DNA of 64,000 bases from Linum tenue (Eukaryota > Streptophyta > Magnoliopsida > Malpighiales > Linaceae), in assembly GCA_946122785.1 (NCBI GenBank), contig CAMGYJ010000002.1, positions 25,890,492 to 25,954,491 on the forward strand, read 5' to 3'. The position numbers and the translations under genes were made by a program. Below, piece after piece: positions 47,330 to 58,281 of this stretch (position 1 is its first letter; every line of letters starts with the position of its first letter). The notes beneath the pieces are model-generated. The model had not been told where the DNA came from. It did no database searches and saw nothing but the letters and a program-made list of their open reading frames with translations.

Positions 47330-49880
47330 CAAAACTCGGTCGACCTCTCCATAAACAGGTCGACCTAAACACTGCACGTATAGATAAAACAGAACAACGT
47401 TAGGTCGACCTCTAAAACTCATAGGTTGACCTAATACACACCATATGTCGAACTCAGAAAATCAAGCACAAATATGGGTCGAAGAACGCCAAAATTGGAG
47501 TGCAAAACATCATAGGTCGACCTCATAATCATAAACGGTCGACCTCAGTTGATTAAAAACGAGAATGGGTCGACTGAACCCGCAACAATTGCAGTAAATA
47601 ACATCATAGGTCGACCTCAAAAGAATCATAGGTCAACCTCCGTTAGTGTCGCATAAATGAGTCGAAGAAGAAGGCCCAAAATCGTATTTTTTCCGTCATA
47701 GGTCGACCTCAGAAACATCATAGGTCGACCTCGGTGAATAGAAAACGAGAATGAATAGGCTTAAATGCTTAAAATGTGGAGTGCGAAATAGATTAGGTCG
47801 ACCTAAAAATCACCATAGGTCGACCGCAATTAGTTTCTCACAAATGAATCGAAGAAGAAGGCCAAAACTCGTATTTTTGCCGTCATAGGTCGACCTCAGA
47901 AACATCATAGGTCGACCTCGGTGAATAAAAAACGAGAATGAATAGGCCGAAACGCGTAAACTGTGGAGTGCGAAACTGATTAGGTCGACCTCAAAATCAC
48001 CATAGGTCGACCTCAGTTAGTTTCTCACAAATGAATCGAAGAAGAAGGCCAAACTCGTATTTTTGCTGTCATAGGTCGACCTCAGAAACATCATAGGTGT
48101 ACATGGGTGAATAAAAAACGAGAATGAATGGGCCCAAACGCGTAAAATGTGGAGTGTGAAACAAATTAGGTGGACCAAAAAATCACCATAGGTCGACCTC
48201 AGTTAGTTTTGCACAAATGAATCGAAGAAGAAGGCCGTATTTTTACCGTCATAGGTCGACCTCGGAAACATTATAGGTCGACCTCGGTGAATAGAAAACG
48301 AGAATGAATAGGCCCAAACGCGTAAAATGTGGAGTGCGAAACTGATTAGGTCGACCTCAAAATCACCATAGGTCGACCTTAGTTAGTTTTCGCACAAATG
48401 AATCGAAGAAGAAGGCCAAAACTCATATTTTTTTCGTCATAGGTCAACCTTAGAAACATCATAGGTCGACCTCGGTGAATAGAAAACGAGAAGGAATAGG
48501 CCCAAACGCGTAAAATGTGGAGTGCGAAACTGATTAGGTCGACCTCAAAATCACCATAGGTCGACCTCAGTTAGTTTTCGCACAAATGAATCGAAAAGAA
48601 GGCCAAAACTCGTATTTTTTTCGTCAAGGTCAACCTTAGAAACATCATAGGTCGACCTCGGTGAATAGAAAACGAGAATGAATAGGCCCAAACGCGTAAA
48701 ATGTGGAGTGCGAAACAGATTAGGTCGACCTAAAAATCACCATAGGTCGACCTCAGTTAGTTTCGCACAAATGAATCGAAGAAGGCCAAAACTCGTATTT
48801 TTTCCGTCATAGGTCGACCTTGGAAACATCATAGGTCGACCTCGGTGAATAGTAAACGAGAATGAATAGGCCCAAACGCTTAAAATGTGGAGTGCGAAAC
48901 AGATTAGGTCGACCTAAAATTACCATAGGTCGACCTCAGTTAGTTTCGCACAAATGAATTGAAGAAGAAGGCCAAAACTCATAAAAACCGTCATAGGTCG
49001 ACCTTACAAAAATCATAGGTCGACCTCGGTGAATAGAAAATGAGAATGAATAGGCCCAAACCCCTAAAATGTGGAGTGCGAAATAGATTAGGTCGACCTC
49101 AAAATCACCATAGGTCGACCTCAGTTAGTTTCGCACAAATGAATCGAAGAAGAAGGCCAAAACTCGTATTTTTGCCGTTGTAGGTCGACCACGGTAAGGA
49201 TTAGGTCGATCGAATCTGACGAACTGAATACAAGATCGTTCATTTTCCAGCTTTAGATCTTTTTAAAAACCAAAAAACGCGTACAATTTTGAGAGCAAAA
49301 TATCACAGGTCGACCTCAAGAACATCACAGGTCGACCTTAGTTCATGAAAAACGAGAATGGATGAAATACCTACATACATTTAATATTTGGAATGCAGTA
49401 ACATCATAGTCGACCTTAGTAACATCATAGTCGACCTCAGCTTCGGTCGACCACGAAGAAGATTAGGTCGACCGAATCTGACAAACAGAACGAAAAATCC
49501 CTCTTTTCCATCTTTAGATTTTTTTTTAAAACAATCTAATCTACCAATGAAGAACAGAAAACTTGAAGCAAATGAAAAGAAGATTGAAATACCCACCTTG
49601 TTCTTCTTCTTAGTAGATGAGGATGAAATAGAATGGAGGTTTTGGTTCTTCTCCTATGAGATTTTTGAAATTGGAGAAGAGGAAGAAGAAGAAAGGAAAT
49701 GAGATGAAGAAAGGGGATGTGGTGGGATAGAGTTTTGATTGTGGTGTAGAATGAGTGGAGGAGGTCTCTTTAAATAGGAGATTGAAGGATAGGGTTTGGG
49801 TAGATGTTGTCATACAAACCGGTTTGGTCGGACGAATTAAATACGCGGTCGACCTCTCAATAAATGAGGTCGACCTTGTG
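47330..49880. repeat. GGTCGACC-rich tandem array, monomer about 187 bp
   Basis: Between 47640 and 49200 eight units follow each other; the phrase cgtcataggtcgacct starts near 47694, 47881, 48067, 48247, 48435, 48622, 48805, 48989 and 49176 (steps 180-188). Each unit carries four palindromes in two pairs (pair spacing about 22 bp, pairs about 70 bp apart), separated by conserved text such as aacgagaatgaataggccca and atgtggagtgcgaaac. Outside the regular units (47330-47640 and 49200-49880) the motif continues less regularly. About 42 exact GGTCGACC copies by eye. AGGTCGACCT is fully palindromic. Not CRISPR: units are near-identical without spacers. Confidence 0.9.
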
Positions 49881-50023
49881 TTTTATGAGGTCGACCGTTT
49901 TAATGTGTTTGTTAATTTCAACCAATAATCAACTAACTCATAAATTATTAAGATAATTCGAAAAAAAAAACAATGCAATCACAGTTACAAAAAAAAAAAC
50001 TCCTAAAAAACAATAGAAGAAAT
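49500..50023. other. Spacer between the array and the transposase 3' end
   Basis: AT- and purine-rich, with a few last GGTCGACC motifs at 49845-49895 and A runs. The frames here are low-complexity and unsupported. Confidence 0.4.
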
Positions 50024-52271
50024 TTAAGATAATTTTTTGGGACTTTTTTTCGGGCACTTAGGGCGAAAATGACCATATTTCCCACATTTCGAACACTTTC
50101 TTACGCTTTTGCCCGATGCACTTCGTGCTCACTTGAATGCCCCCTTGGTCTTCCCAATTTTTGGATCTTCACACTTCGAAGGGGTGCTGGAGGGTTTGCA
50201 GGTGTAGTGTTGTCCGTTTTCTCCCTCGCGAACTCAATTTCCCATTGAGTAAGTTCATCTAACGACTTAGAGACATGATTAAAAGCAGCTTCACTACCAC
50301 ATGCGATGTCACACAAACGCTAACACTTTAGAGACAATCCTCCATGTTTTATCAGTCGACCAACTTTCTCTCCCACATCACCTCTAACTCCAGGATGACG
50401 ATTTAGTGTCTTCGCATTTTGGGTCCATCGAAGCTTGAACCACGTGGAGGGTAGTGCGGTGTATCCCATATTTTTTTATTACTGTAAGCATATGTCTGCA
50501 TGGAAACCCCTTAGATTCAAATAATGCACACTCACATTTTAGATCTTGATTGGTCGTAGTAAATGTTTACCTCTTTATCTGATCCGGGTTCATGCAGTTC
50601 TTCAGAATGAATGTCTCTGTCCCATCTGATTAAGTTCTGTTCTCCGCTAATACATAAGAAGCTTCATTCTCTAGTTCAGACTTGAAGATAGAAAATGTAC
50701 GATGTGTGTAGATATTTTCAGCTTGCATTTCCCATGTGCGAAGGGCATGCTTGCAGACCAGCCTCGTGTGCCTAGAAGAATAATCATCTTGAACCTCCGT
50801 AAAACGCATCCCCTCCAGTGCTTCATCAATGTCCTGAACAAAACGTTGCAAGCTGTATTGAGTTCCCACATACCCATTTATCCAATGGTTACATGACTCA
50901 CATCGCAAGGTTGATTGGAGTCCACAGAAATAAATATCCTTCAAGTATGCCTCTGCCCACAGTAATTTGTCAGCGTACAAACCCTGCAACCACTTATTTG
51001 CAGACAAACCATGCTCACTAATCAAATGTTCCCAGCGCCTCTCAAACTCCTCAATCGATATACGTGCTTTCGCCAAGTGTGTGAATGCGCTAACAAAGTC
51101 TCTATTATGAAAGGACGTTGTCGCATTTTTCTCAATATGCCAAATACACAAATGGTGTGGCACTCCAACCAAAATAGTAGCAATGACGCCGCGCATAGAC
51201 TTGCATCCGTCTGTGATCATTGAAGTCGGCATCTTAGAGTTCATACACTCTAGAAAAGTATTCAACAACAAAACGTAGTTGAGGATTGTCTCGTTATCCA
51301 ACTGGGCAAAACCATATATGATGTTATGGTAGTGGTGATTTACACCAACCATCATAACAAATGGTCGATTGTACTTGTTGCGCTTATAGCATGCATCGAA
51401 CGCCAAGACATCCCAAAAAAATGGTAATCTGCTTTAGATGTGGAGTCCGACCATAAGAGATTGCTTAATTCACCTTCATCGTTGGTTGTGTACTTGAAGA
51501 AGCTACCCGCATCCGAGGTATGTTTACTTTGCAAGTAACCCAATGTTTGGTTCACATCTCCAATTAGATCGTCGTCAACTGTTCGGGATTTCTGAACAGC
51601 GTTATCCAAATCCTTTGGAGTGTACCCCAGATTCTCATATACTCCAACTTTATTCTTCATGAGCTGAAGAATGTTGCGTGTTTTATTCCTGACTGTCGCA
51701 TCCCTATCGCCAGAGCCTTGTCTCCTTCACTCACATTTCGATGAGACCAAAGGAATTGAGTTTCTTCTTCATTGCAGCAACGATGTGAGTGCTTCCTCTC
51801 GAACTTAGAAACAACCCCCATTTTCTTATTCTGATCAAAGCGTACAGTATACGATGCCTTGCAAGAATGTCTTGTCATCTTACGATGTTGTCATGTCCGA
51901 CCTTCTTTATCTATATGCATCTTCTGTCTATTTCCCTCTCTCGAACATACCATTGTCCTCCCAATTGCTACTCCTCGACGACTCCTCCGAAGATCTCTAC
52001 GTCGAACACTAAACCCTTTCGCTTTAGCATAGGCATCATAAAATTTCTCTGCATCTTCTAATGTTTGGAACTCCATGGAAGGAATTTGTTGTTCATATTC
52101 AGTAGCTTCTTCATCATCCATAAATTCTTCTTCAACACCCTCCGTTTCCTTATCATCCCCAATCACTTCATCATTTGGATTATCCATAGATCCTCCTCGA
52201 GCATCCTTAGGTTCCTCATCGACGTTAATCTCGTAAGCATCTCTATCATCTGTATCATCTCTATTATCCAT
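50024..52271 (-). pseudogene. FAR1/MURA-type Mutator-like transposase
   Basis: From ATG 52271 to TAA 50024-50026. An acidic N-terminus is followed by a FAR1-type DNA-binding domain (FYDAYAKAKGFSVRRRDLRR, CSREG, SCKASYTVRF), then the linker YENLGYTPKDL and the MULE transposase core: LAFDACYKRNKYNRP, MITDGCKSMRGVI and HHLCIWHIEKNA, with the first two acidic catalytic residues in FDA and TDG. A SWIM zinc finger (KCECALFESKGFPCRHM) and a CCHC knuckle (CSKCGKYGHFRPKC) close the protein. Damage seen: an in-frame TGA at about 51891, a shift near 51660, a 1-bp loss near 51408 (FFG then DVLAFD) and shifts between 50640 and 50320. All domains remain recognisable, so decay is mild. An AG just before the ATG suggests an upstream untranslated exon. 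Confidence 0.88.
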
Positions 52272-52319
52272 CCTGCAACGATCGGAATACGAATTGAATG
52301 TCAAATACATACAAAATTA

Positions 52320-53040
52320 GCTCTCGTGAGGTCGACCTGAATCAACTATACGGTCGACCTTATCACCAAATTACACAGAGGAGGTCGACTAGGATCCAGT
52401 GGATGGTCGACCTTATCATATATTTACACAAATACGGTCGACTTAATTAGGGAAAAAGTGAACCACAGAGAACCTTTAACCAGCACACACGACACATACC
52501 TTAGCAAACACGGTCGACCACTTATTGATACGTTCTACCGGAATAAGAATAAACCGCCACCAACACACGATCACAATAAGAGCGATGAGATTACAACTTC
52601 ACTCCAACAAATTTCATAAATCGAAGTACTAATAAGGTCTTAAGACTTCCATCTATTTATAGAGAATGTAGACGAATTCCTTATCCTCACTAGTATGGGG
52701 AACACTTATCCCAATTGGTGAAGGATATATAAAATCATAATTCGACAAGGACAAGTACGCAAAATCTTAATTGGACAAGGAGAAGTAAGTAAAAAGCTAA
52801 TCTGACCCATTTAGGTCGACCTCTTTACACGAATGGTCGACCATTTTTGATAAATGCGAAACAGGTTGACCTCTTTACACGAATGGTCGACCATTTTTTA
52901 TTAAGGCGAGATAGACAATCCTCCATGTTTGATTCCACATTGTTTTGGACTTTACTACGGTATCATAGGTCGACCTTAAGCATCACGAGGTCGACCTGTG
53001 CGCTGCCTACAGGTTTGACCGCTTTGAGTATGTTGTCGAC
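52320..53040. repeat. GGTCGACC motifs between transposase and ULP gene
   Basis: Nine or so exact copies in two groups, 52330-52520 and 52810-52995, several as atggtcgaccat. The stretch 52540-52800 between them lacks the motif and any recognised gene. Confidence 0.8.
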
Positions 53041-53197
53041 CATTTGTTCTAGATGATTGAAATCGTAAATTCTTTAACATCCATAATTGTATAACAAATC
53101 TAATAAACGATAAACATTCAAAATCCAAAAAGAAACAACCTCGCAAATACAAATTCAACGTATTGTCTAAATAATGCAAAATTGTAATTTAATGACT

Positions 53198-54351
53198 TCA
53201 TTTCTTTGCTTTTTTGTTTGAACTCTTTCTCTCTTTGCCTCGTTCCATGCATTCATCTACTACATGATTGAAAAGATTTTCTCTTGCACGGTTTTCAAAA
53301 TGTGTAGCTAGATACCATAGAATCTCCTTTCGAGCTGGTAATTTGTGTTCTTCTCATATCTGCATTATGGCATGTAAGACTTTGTTAGAACTAAAAAAAG
53401 TACAAATTAAAGAAGTTATTTGTTTGACGATATACTCACCACTCTATCCAGATCCTTGGATCCATAGCGCATCCACTGCATGACGTGCACACCACACTCG
53501 GTATTATTCCTTTGCCCTTAAACGCGTAGCTCTTCAAAATTGAAATCTCCAAAATTTGGTACTGCTACATTTCTCATGCGCTCCAGTTTGAAAATATCAT
53601 CCAATTTGGACAACTACACAAAAATAAGGAATATTTTATGCTTCTAGAATAATATGTGACGCTTAGTAGTCAGAAAATTATAGGAAACACTTACCAATTT
53701 CTTGCATAGTGCTGATTTAAGCTTGCGATTCGCCTCACTAGTTGAAGGTAGTCTGTCAAGCAAAAATGCAGTTTTTTGCTGGACATTGACGAGATATAGA
53801 AACCAATGACGTGGTTCATCGTCAAGAACTGACATAAATATCTAGCAATTAAACAGTCACTATATGTTATAAAAAGCGAATACAAACAAATTCACTTTCG
53901 AAATTTAATGAGATAGGGACATTGACTAACTTTCTGGCATGCACTAACATTCGGCATAAACACCACGCCATCATCCATCAACTTGTTACGAATTTGTCTG
54001 GTCTTCATGTTAGACCGTACCATTTTCTGCACCATGTTTTAATTGAGATGAATTAACATGGTACAATATAAATAACTAGGTTATGACAAATAATTTAACA
54101 TTACGGCTCTTACCGAAAACATATTTGGCAAATACCACTCATTTGGCTCTTTCACATCATGTTTTTCAGACATTGTTAGTGCCCTTGCACACAAATCCAC
54201 TACCTACCAACCAATAATCAAACACAAAATCCTCGTAAATCGTAACATAAATAATGCACAATTCATATGAAAGTCGTAGCAATATAGTACTTACGGATGA
54301 GCAAATCCAGCTACTCTCGCTAATGACCGAACTCAAATAATTTCGTTGCAT
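53198..54351 (-). pseudogene. ULP1-like (C48) cysteine protease of a Mutator element
   Basis: Exons can be read with good splice signals. 54351 to about 54295 is MQRNYLSSVISESSWICSS with a gtaagt donor. About 54208-54118 reads VVDLCARALTMSEKHDVKEP to LPNMFS. About 54027-53930 reads KMVRSNMKTRQIRNKLMDDG to VSACQK. About 53840-53700 holds HWFLYLVNVQQKTAFLLDRL. About 53615-53445 ends GQRNNTECGVHVMQWMRY. The last exon ends NKKAKK with TGA at 53198. The four C48 catalytic residues are all visible: His (HW), Asp (LLDRL), Gln (GQRN) and Cys (ECG). One in-frame TAA (53518-53520) interrupts just before the Gln. SUMO/ULP-type proteases of this kind are known from Kaonashi-type plant MULEs. More exons may lie upstream. 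Confidence 0.75.
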
Positions 54352-54424
54352 GTTTTCAGAAAAAAATCAACAACAGTCAAACAGCAAAAATCAAAATAAC
54401 AGAAATGTCAATTGTGATTTGCAA

Positions 54425-54520
54425 CGTACAGGTCGACCTGTTCACAGTCAAGGTCGACCTTATTGGCTAAAAGGTCGACCTCATGAATTAAACGGTCAAC
54501 CACACGTACTAAAAAACGTC
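54425..54520. repeat. GGTCGACC motifs upstream of the ULP gene
   Basis: Three exact copies and one ggtcaacc variant within 75 bp. Confidence 0.85.
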
Positions 54521-55176
54521 TCTTACTTGTCCCAATTCGCGTCCCCATCCTTCTCTTTAGTAACAACATAATACAAGTCTTCAACTGGATTTTGAAGATT
54601 TTTGGTGAATCCTTGTAGGCCCTCCACTTTCATGGACGGAAACTAACACGATAGTGACTAAATGTGACCTGTTTTAGTAATTCGAGTGACCAAAATTGAT
54701 ATTAAATATATCTAGTGACTAAACATGACACGATTTAGTAATTCCAGTGACCAAATGTGGCATTTACCCTATTACTAATTATATATATGTATATTTAATT
54801 AATACATATACTTATCCGATCGATCGATTGATATTCCAATTTTCGGTGAAATACTATCCAAACACCCGATTTAATCGTGTAACTTCTAGCGATCAAAATA
54901 TGGGTTTTGCCGGAACGGGATGTTGCAATTCTCCCCTCAAAAGATTTCGTCCCTGAAATCTAACCTTGAGTTGATACTACGCATCCGCTCGTTCTCCTCC
55001 TAGGATACACTACCACATATCTTGTTACTACCTAACTCTTAGATTAGGAGATCTGAAGTACATAACTAAACACATAACACCTCAAGTTCCCATGTTTAGG
55101 TTTCAAAAGCCTATACTGGGCTATCACAACAAAAGCACATCAACAAGTTCAAAACATAACTTACTAAGCAAGATTG

Positions 55177-55587
55177 TTAACCTGTAAAGTAGGTCGCTAC
55201 TAACTCAGGGTATTTCTCTCGCATACTTGCTTCAGTCTCCCAGGTAGCACTCTCACTTTCTTGATCCCTCCACACAACCTTCAATATTGGAATTTCCTTC
55301 CTACGAAGAGTCTTAATCTGATGGTCAACAATCTGCAATGGGACTTCTTCAAATGTCAAATCTGGACCCAACTCGATCTCTTTTGGTTGTATAACATGTG
55401 AAGGATCCACTTTGTACCTTTTCAGCATGCTCACATGAAATACATTGTGGATTTGGGATTGTTTTGGGGGCAATGCCAGCTTATAAGCCACTGGTCCAAT
55501 TTTCTCCTTGATTTCATATGGTCCTATATATCGAGGTGCAAGCTTCCCTTTCTTACCAAATCTCATCACCCCTTTCCATGGTGACAC
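55177..55587 (-). pseudogene. Integrase C-terminus with chromodomain
   Basis: 136 codons: GPYEIKEKIGPVAYKLALPP and HNVFHVSMLKRYKVDPSHVI, followed by the chromodomain VVWRDQESESATWETEASMR and stop. Chromodomains steer integration of these gypsy elements to marked chromatin. Confidence 0.9.
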
Positions 55588-55750
55588 TTTGAGAAATACT
55601 TTCTCACCCTCTTTGAAATTAATTTCACGCCTATTCGTGTCAACATTAACTTTCTGTCGATTTGAGCCACCCTCAAACTCTCCTAGATTTCCTTAACCTT
55701 GTCAACTGTGATCTGAACTATCTCTGGCCCTGAGATTTGCCTTGCTCCTT

Positions 55751-56958
55751 CTACATGTCTTGAATGATTTTTGCCAACTCTGGGTCCTCCTTCTGCTTCT
55801 CACGAATTTTGTCGTGCAACAAGGGTTGAATGTTCAACCAAGCTAGTAACCCTGTTACACCATCTACTTCCAAATCAACATTCATTGCCCTCAAATCAAC
55901 CAGATCGGTTATATTCTTCTTGCCTTTTTGGTTCAGAGCATCATCAACTACATTAGCTTTACCTGGATGGTAATCAATGTTACAATCATAATCTTTCAAC
56001 AACTCTATCCATCTCCTCTGGCGACTACTTAAATCCTTCTGATCCATAATATACTTCAAGCTATTGTGATCAGTAAGGATTTTAAAAGTCTCACCATACA
56101 AATAATGTCGCCATATCTTGAGAGCAAAAACCACCGCTGCCAATTCCAAGTCATGAGTGGGATAATTTACTTCATGAGGACGCAATTGCCTAGAGGCATA
56201 TATGATGACTCTTCCATCCTGCATTAACATACAACCCAATCCTTGATATGAGGCATCACTATACACCACAAACTCCCCATGGTTTGAAGTTAAAGCAATT
56301 ACTGGTGTTGTGGGCAATTTCTTTTTCAGTTCATCAAAACTCTTTTGACATGATTCGTCCCAAACATACTTAGTATTCTTCCTCAACAGTTTAGTCAATG
56401 GTGCAACAATTTTGGAAAATCCTTCTACAAACCGCCGATAATAACCAGCCATACCAAGAAAACTTCTCAACTCAGACACATCTTTTGGTGGAGTCTAACT
56501 TACCACTGCTTTCACCTTTTTCGGATCCACCTCCACTCCTCTTCCAGAAATTACATGTCCCAAATATTACCTCCTTCAGCCAAAACTCACATTTTGAGAA
56601 TTTTGCATATAATTGCTTCTCCCTTAGAATTTGCAACACAATTCTAAGGTGAGTTTTGTGCTCCTCTTGGCTTTTAGAATAGATGAGAATATCATCTATG
56701 AACACAATCACAAACTTATCAAGATATTCATGGAAAACTCTGTTCATAAGAGCCATAAATACCCCTGGCGCATTAGTGTGCGCCCAAAAGGCATTACCAG
56801 GAACTCATAATGCCCATATCTTGTTCTAAAAGCTGTCTTTGAGGTTGCTCCATCTGCCACTTTCAGGTGATGCTATCCAGACCTCAAATCAATATTAGAA
56901 AAGACCGATGCACCCTGCAATTGATCAAACAAGTCATATATTCTTGGGAGGGGATAAG
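55751..56958 (-). pseudogene. pol: Gypsy reverse transcriptase and RNase H
   Basis: Read leftwards: [20 protein letters not shown] (just inside 56958), NIDLRSG followed by a TAG where Tyr is usual, [20 protein letters not shown] with the DD box in [10 protein letters not shown], then the RNase H frame 56479-55751 ([29 protein letters not shown]). Several shifts between frames; inactive. Confidence 0.88.
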
Positions 56959-58281
56959 TGACTCGCTTCTACCGTCACTCTAGAAAATGGCTAAGTGTAA
57001 CCACCTCCTAAAGCATAGTATAGCGGGTTTGGGTTTTAATGTCAACCCGGGTCCTAAGTGTGATGACTACTCCGTGAATTCTTATTATTTAGCAGTGAAA
57101 GTGTAGTGAAGTTCCAAACAAGCAAACAATGAGGCAATATGGCACCTTGGTTCTGGAGGTCAAGCAATATGGCACCTTGGTTCCTCTGACCGGCCTCCAA
57201 CGAGGCGATGTTCTGGTCGATCCTAGCAAAATTGGCCTGGCTGGTAGTGATGAATGCCGCTAAAATGTTTTTCAGCTCGGTCATCTGATTATCTGGAGCT
57301 GGTCCTGCTGGTGGCTGGGAGTACTGAGGGTGGGGCTGATGAAATGGTTGCCCTTGCCCAGGCTGGAAAGGCTGCTGCTGTGGAACTGGCCCCTATCTGG
57401 CCTGAAAAGGCTACCGCTGCTGAAAACCACCTGCTGGTGCTGGGAAACCAGGTGGTTTGGTGGTGTTGATGGTATTCCAGGAGAAGTTAGGATGCAGGTG
57501 CCAACCTTCTTTATATGTACCACTGTAAGGGTCGAGGCACCGAGCATTGGCGATGAAGTCCAACTGCTCATGGGGTGTAGAAGACTCCTGTATAGCCTGG
57601 CAGTCTTCCACCAGATGGTTCGAGCTCTCACACCACTGACATTGAGCTACTAGAGGTCCGGCCAAACCTCTGCCCGGAATAAGACTATTGGGTTGCTTCA
57701 ATGTTTGCACCAACTCGGCCACCTCCCGCTCTAGCCTGGACCTGGCCTCCATGGCGTGCACACCACGATCCCGGGAATTCCTGCCTCTAGTGCTCTGCAC
57801 CCAGGAATGATCTCTGGCAGCCAAGGTACTGATCATCTGGTTCAGTTCGGGTGGAGTCTTAGTGAGAATATCCCCTCCTGGGCATAGAGGCTCAATCACC
57901 CTCTAGCTTTCCGGAGAGAGAGAGAGCATTGTAGAAGTTCCCCACGGTGAATGCAACACTGAAGCCATGATGGGGGCACTGCCAGAAAAATCCCGAGTAC
58001 CGCTCCCATGCATCACCAAGTGACTCATCTGGCTCTTGGCGGAAGTGAGTGATCTCCCGCTGGATCTCTGTGATCTTTGATGCCGGATAGTACCTGTGCA
58101 CGAACTTGTTGGCCATATCGTCCCAAGAAGTGATGGACAATGGGGTCTGGGTCTCCAACCACCTCTTTGCATGCCCCACTAGAGAATGGGGGAAGAGGTG
58201 AAGGCGGATCGCACCATCGGGTACACCATTCATTTTGAACCCGTTCGTCAGCTGCAGGAAACGGGAAAGATGCAACCTTGC
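56959..58281 (-). mobile_element. Deleted Athila-like element: LTR end plus gag
   Basis: 56959-57128 matches the first 165 bp of the LTR at 58282; beyond it the sequence jumps into gag (57165-58275, minus). The rest of the LTR, the 3' non-coding region and pol are missing between them. Flank cttat at 56958 lies inside the gypsy RT. gcaatatggcaccttggttc is duplicated at the join (about 57134-57183). The gag fragment is cut at 58281 by the next element. Confidence 0.75.
57165..58275 (-). pseudogene. gag: Athila-like gag fragment
   Basis: FLQLTNGFKMNGVPDGAIRL, AKRWLETQTPLSITSWDDMA, KFVHRYYPASKITEIQREIT and QEPDESLGDAWERY are parts of the retrotransposon gag domain; a Cys-rich CQWCESSNHLVEDC knuckle follows. 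Close to the intact-looking gag at 61633-63921 but with frameshifts (breaks near 57900 and 57410). Confidence 0.85.

Larger units (their letters stand above)
43440..54745 (-). mobile_element. Composite Mutator-like region with ULP, transposase and GGTCGACC repeats
   Basis: The right end (54745 read leftwards) starts GGGTAAATGCCACATTTGGT, then GTCACT/AATTACTAAA motifs, and closes GTTAGTTTCCGTCC, a MULE-type TIR. A diverged, inward-facing counterpart lies at 43440-43620: gtaaaaccaccgag, ggttagtcactaaaattcc, gttagtctctgtccgtc. Between them, on one strand, are a ULP-like gene, a FAR1/MURA transposase and a plant transposon protein gene, with GGTCGACC spread through all non-coding parts from 44.4 to 54.5 kb. 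The right end falls inside the LTR of a gypsy element. Ends and unity are inferred: the two TIRs are weakly alike and no target duplication was found, so two or more elements could be joined here. Confidence 0.5.
54746..56958 (-). mobile_element. Chromodomain Ty3/gypsy element, 3' half
   Basis: On the minus strand: RT and RNase H pieces, then a gap (integrase largely missing or decayed), then the integrase tail with chromodomain, a purine tract (ttgaggggagaat, 54940-54928) and the start of the 3' LTR, TGCAACATCCCG, at 54927. The LTR breaks off at 54746 where the Mutator-like end begins, so the MULE probably inserted into it. At 56958 the RT is interrupted by an Athila-like LTR. Confidence 0.85.

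Noticed and set aside
47640..49200. CRISPR-like appearance of regularly spaced repeats
   Set aside because: Plant nuclear DNA; the text between palindromes is repeated too, so this is a satellite-like array and not spacers.
52540..52800. Possible solo LTR between GGTCGACC groups
   Set aside because: TG/CA ends and a 5-bp duplication could not be found.
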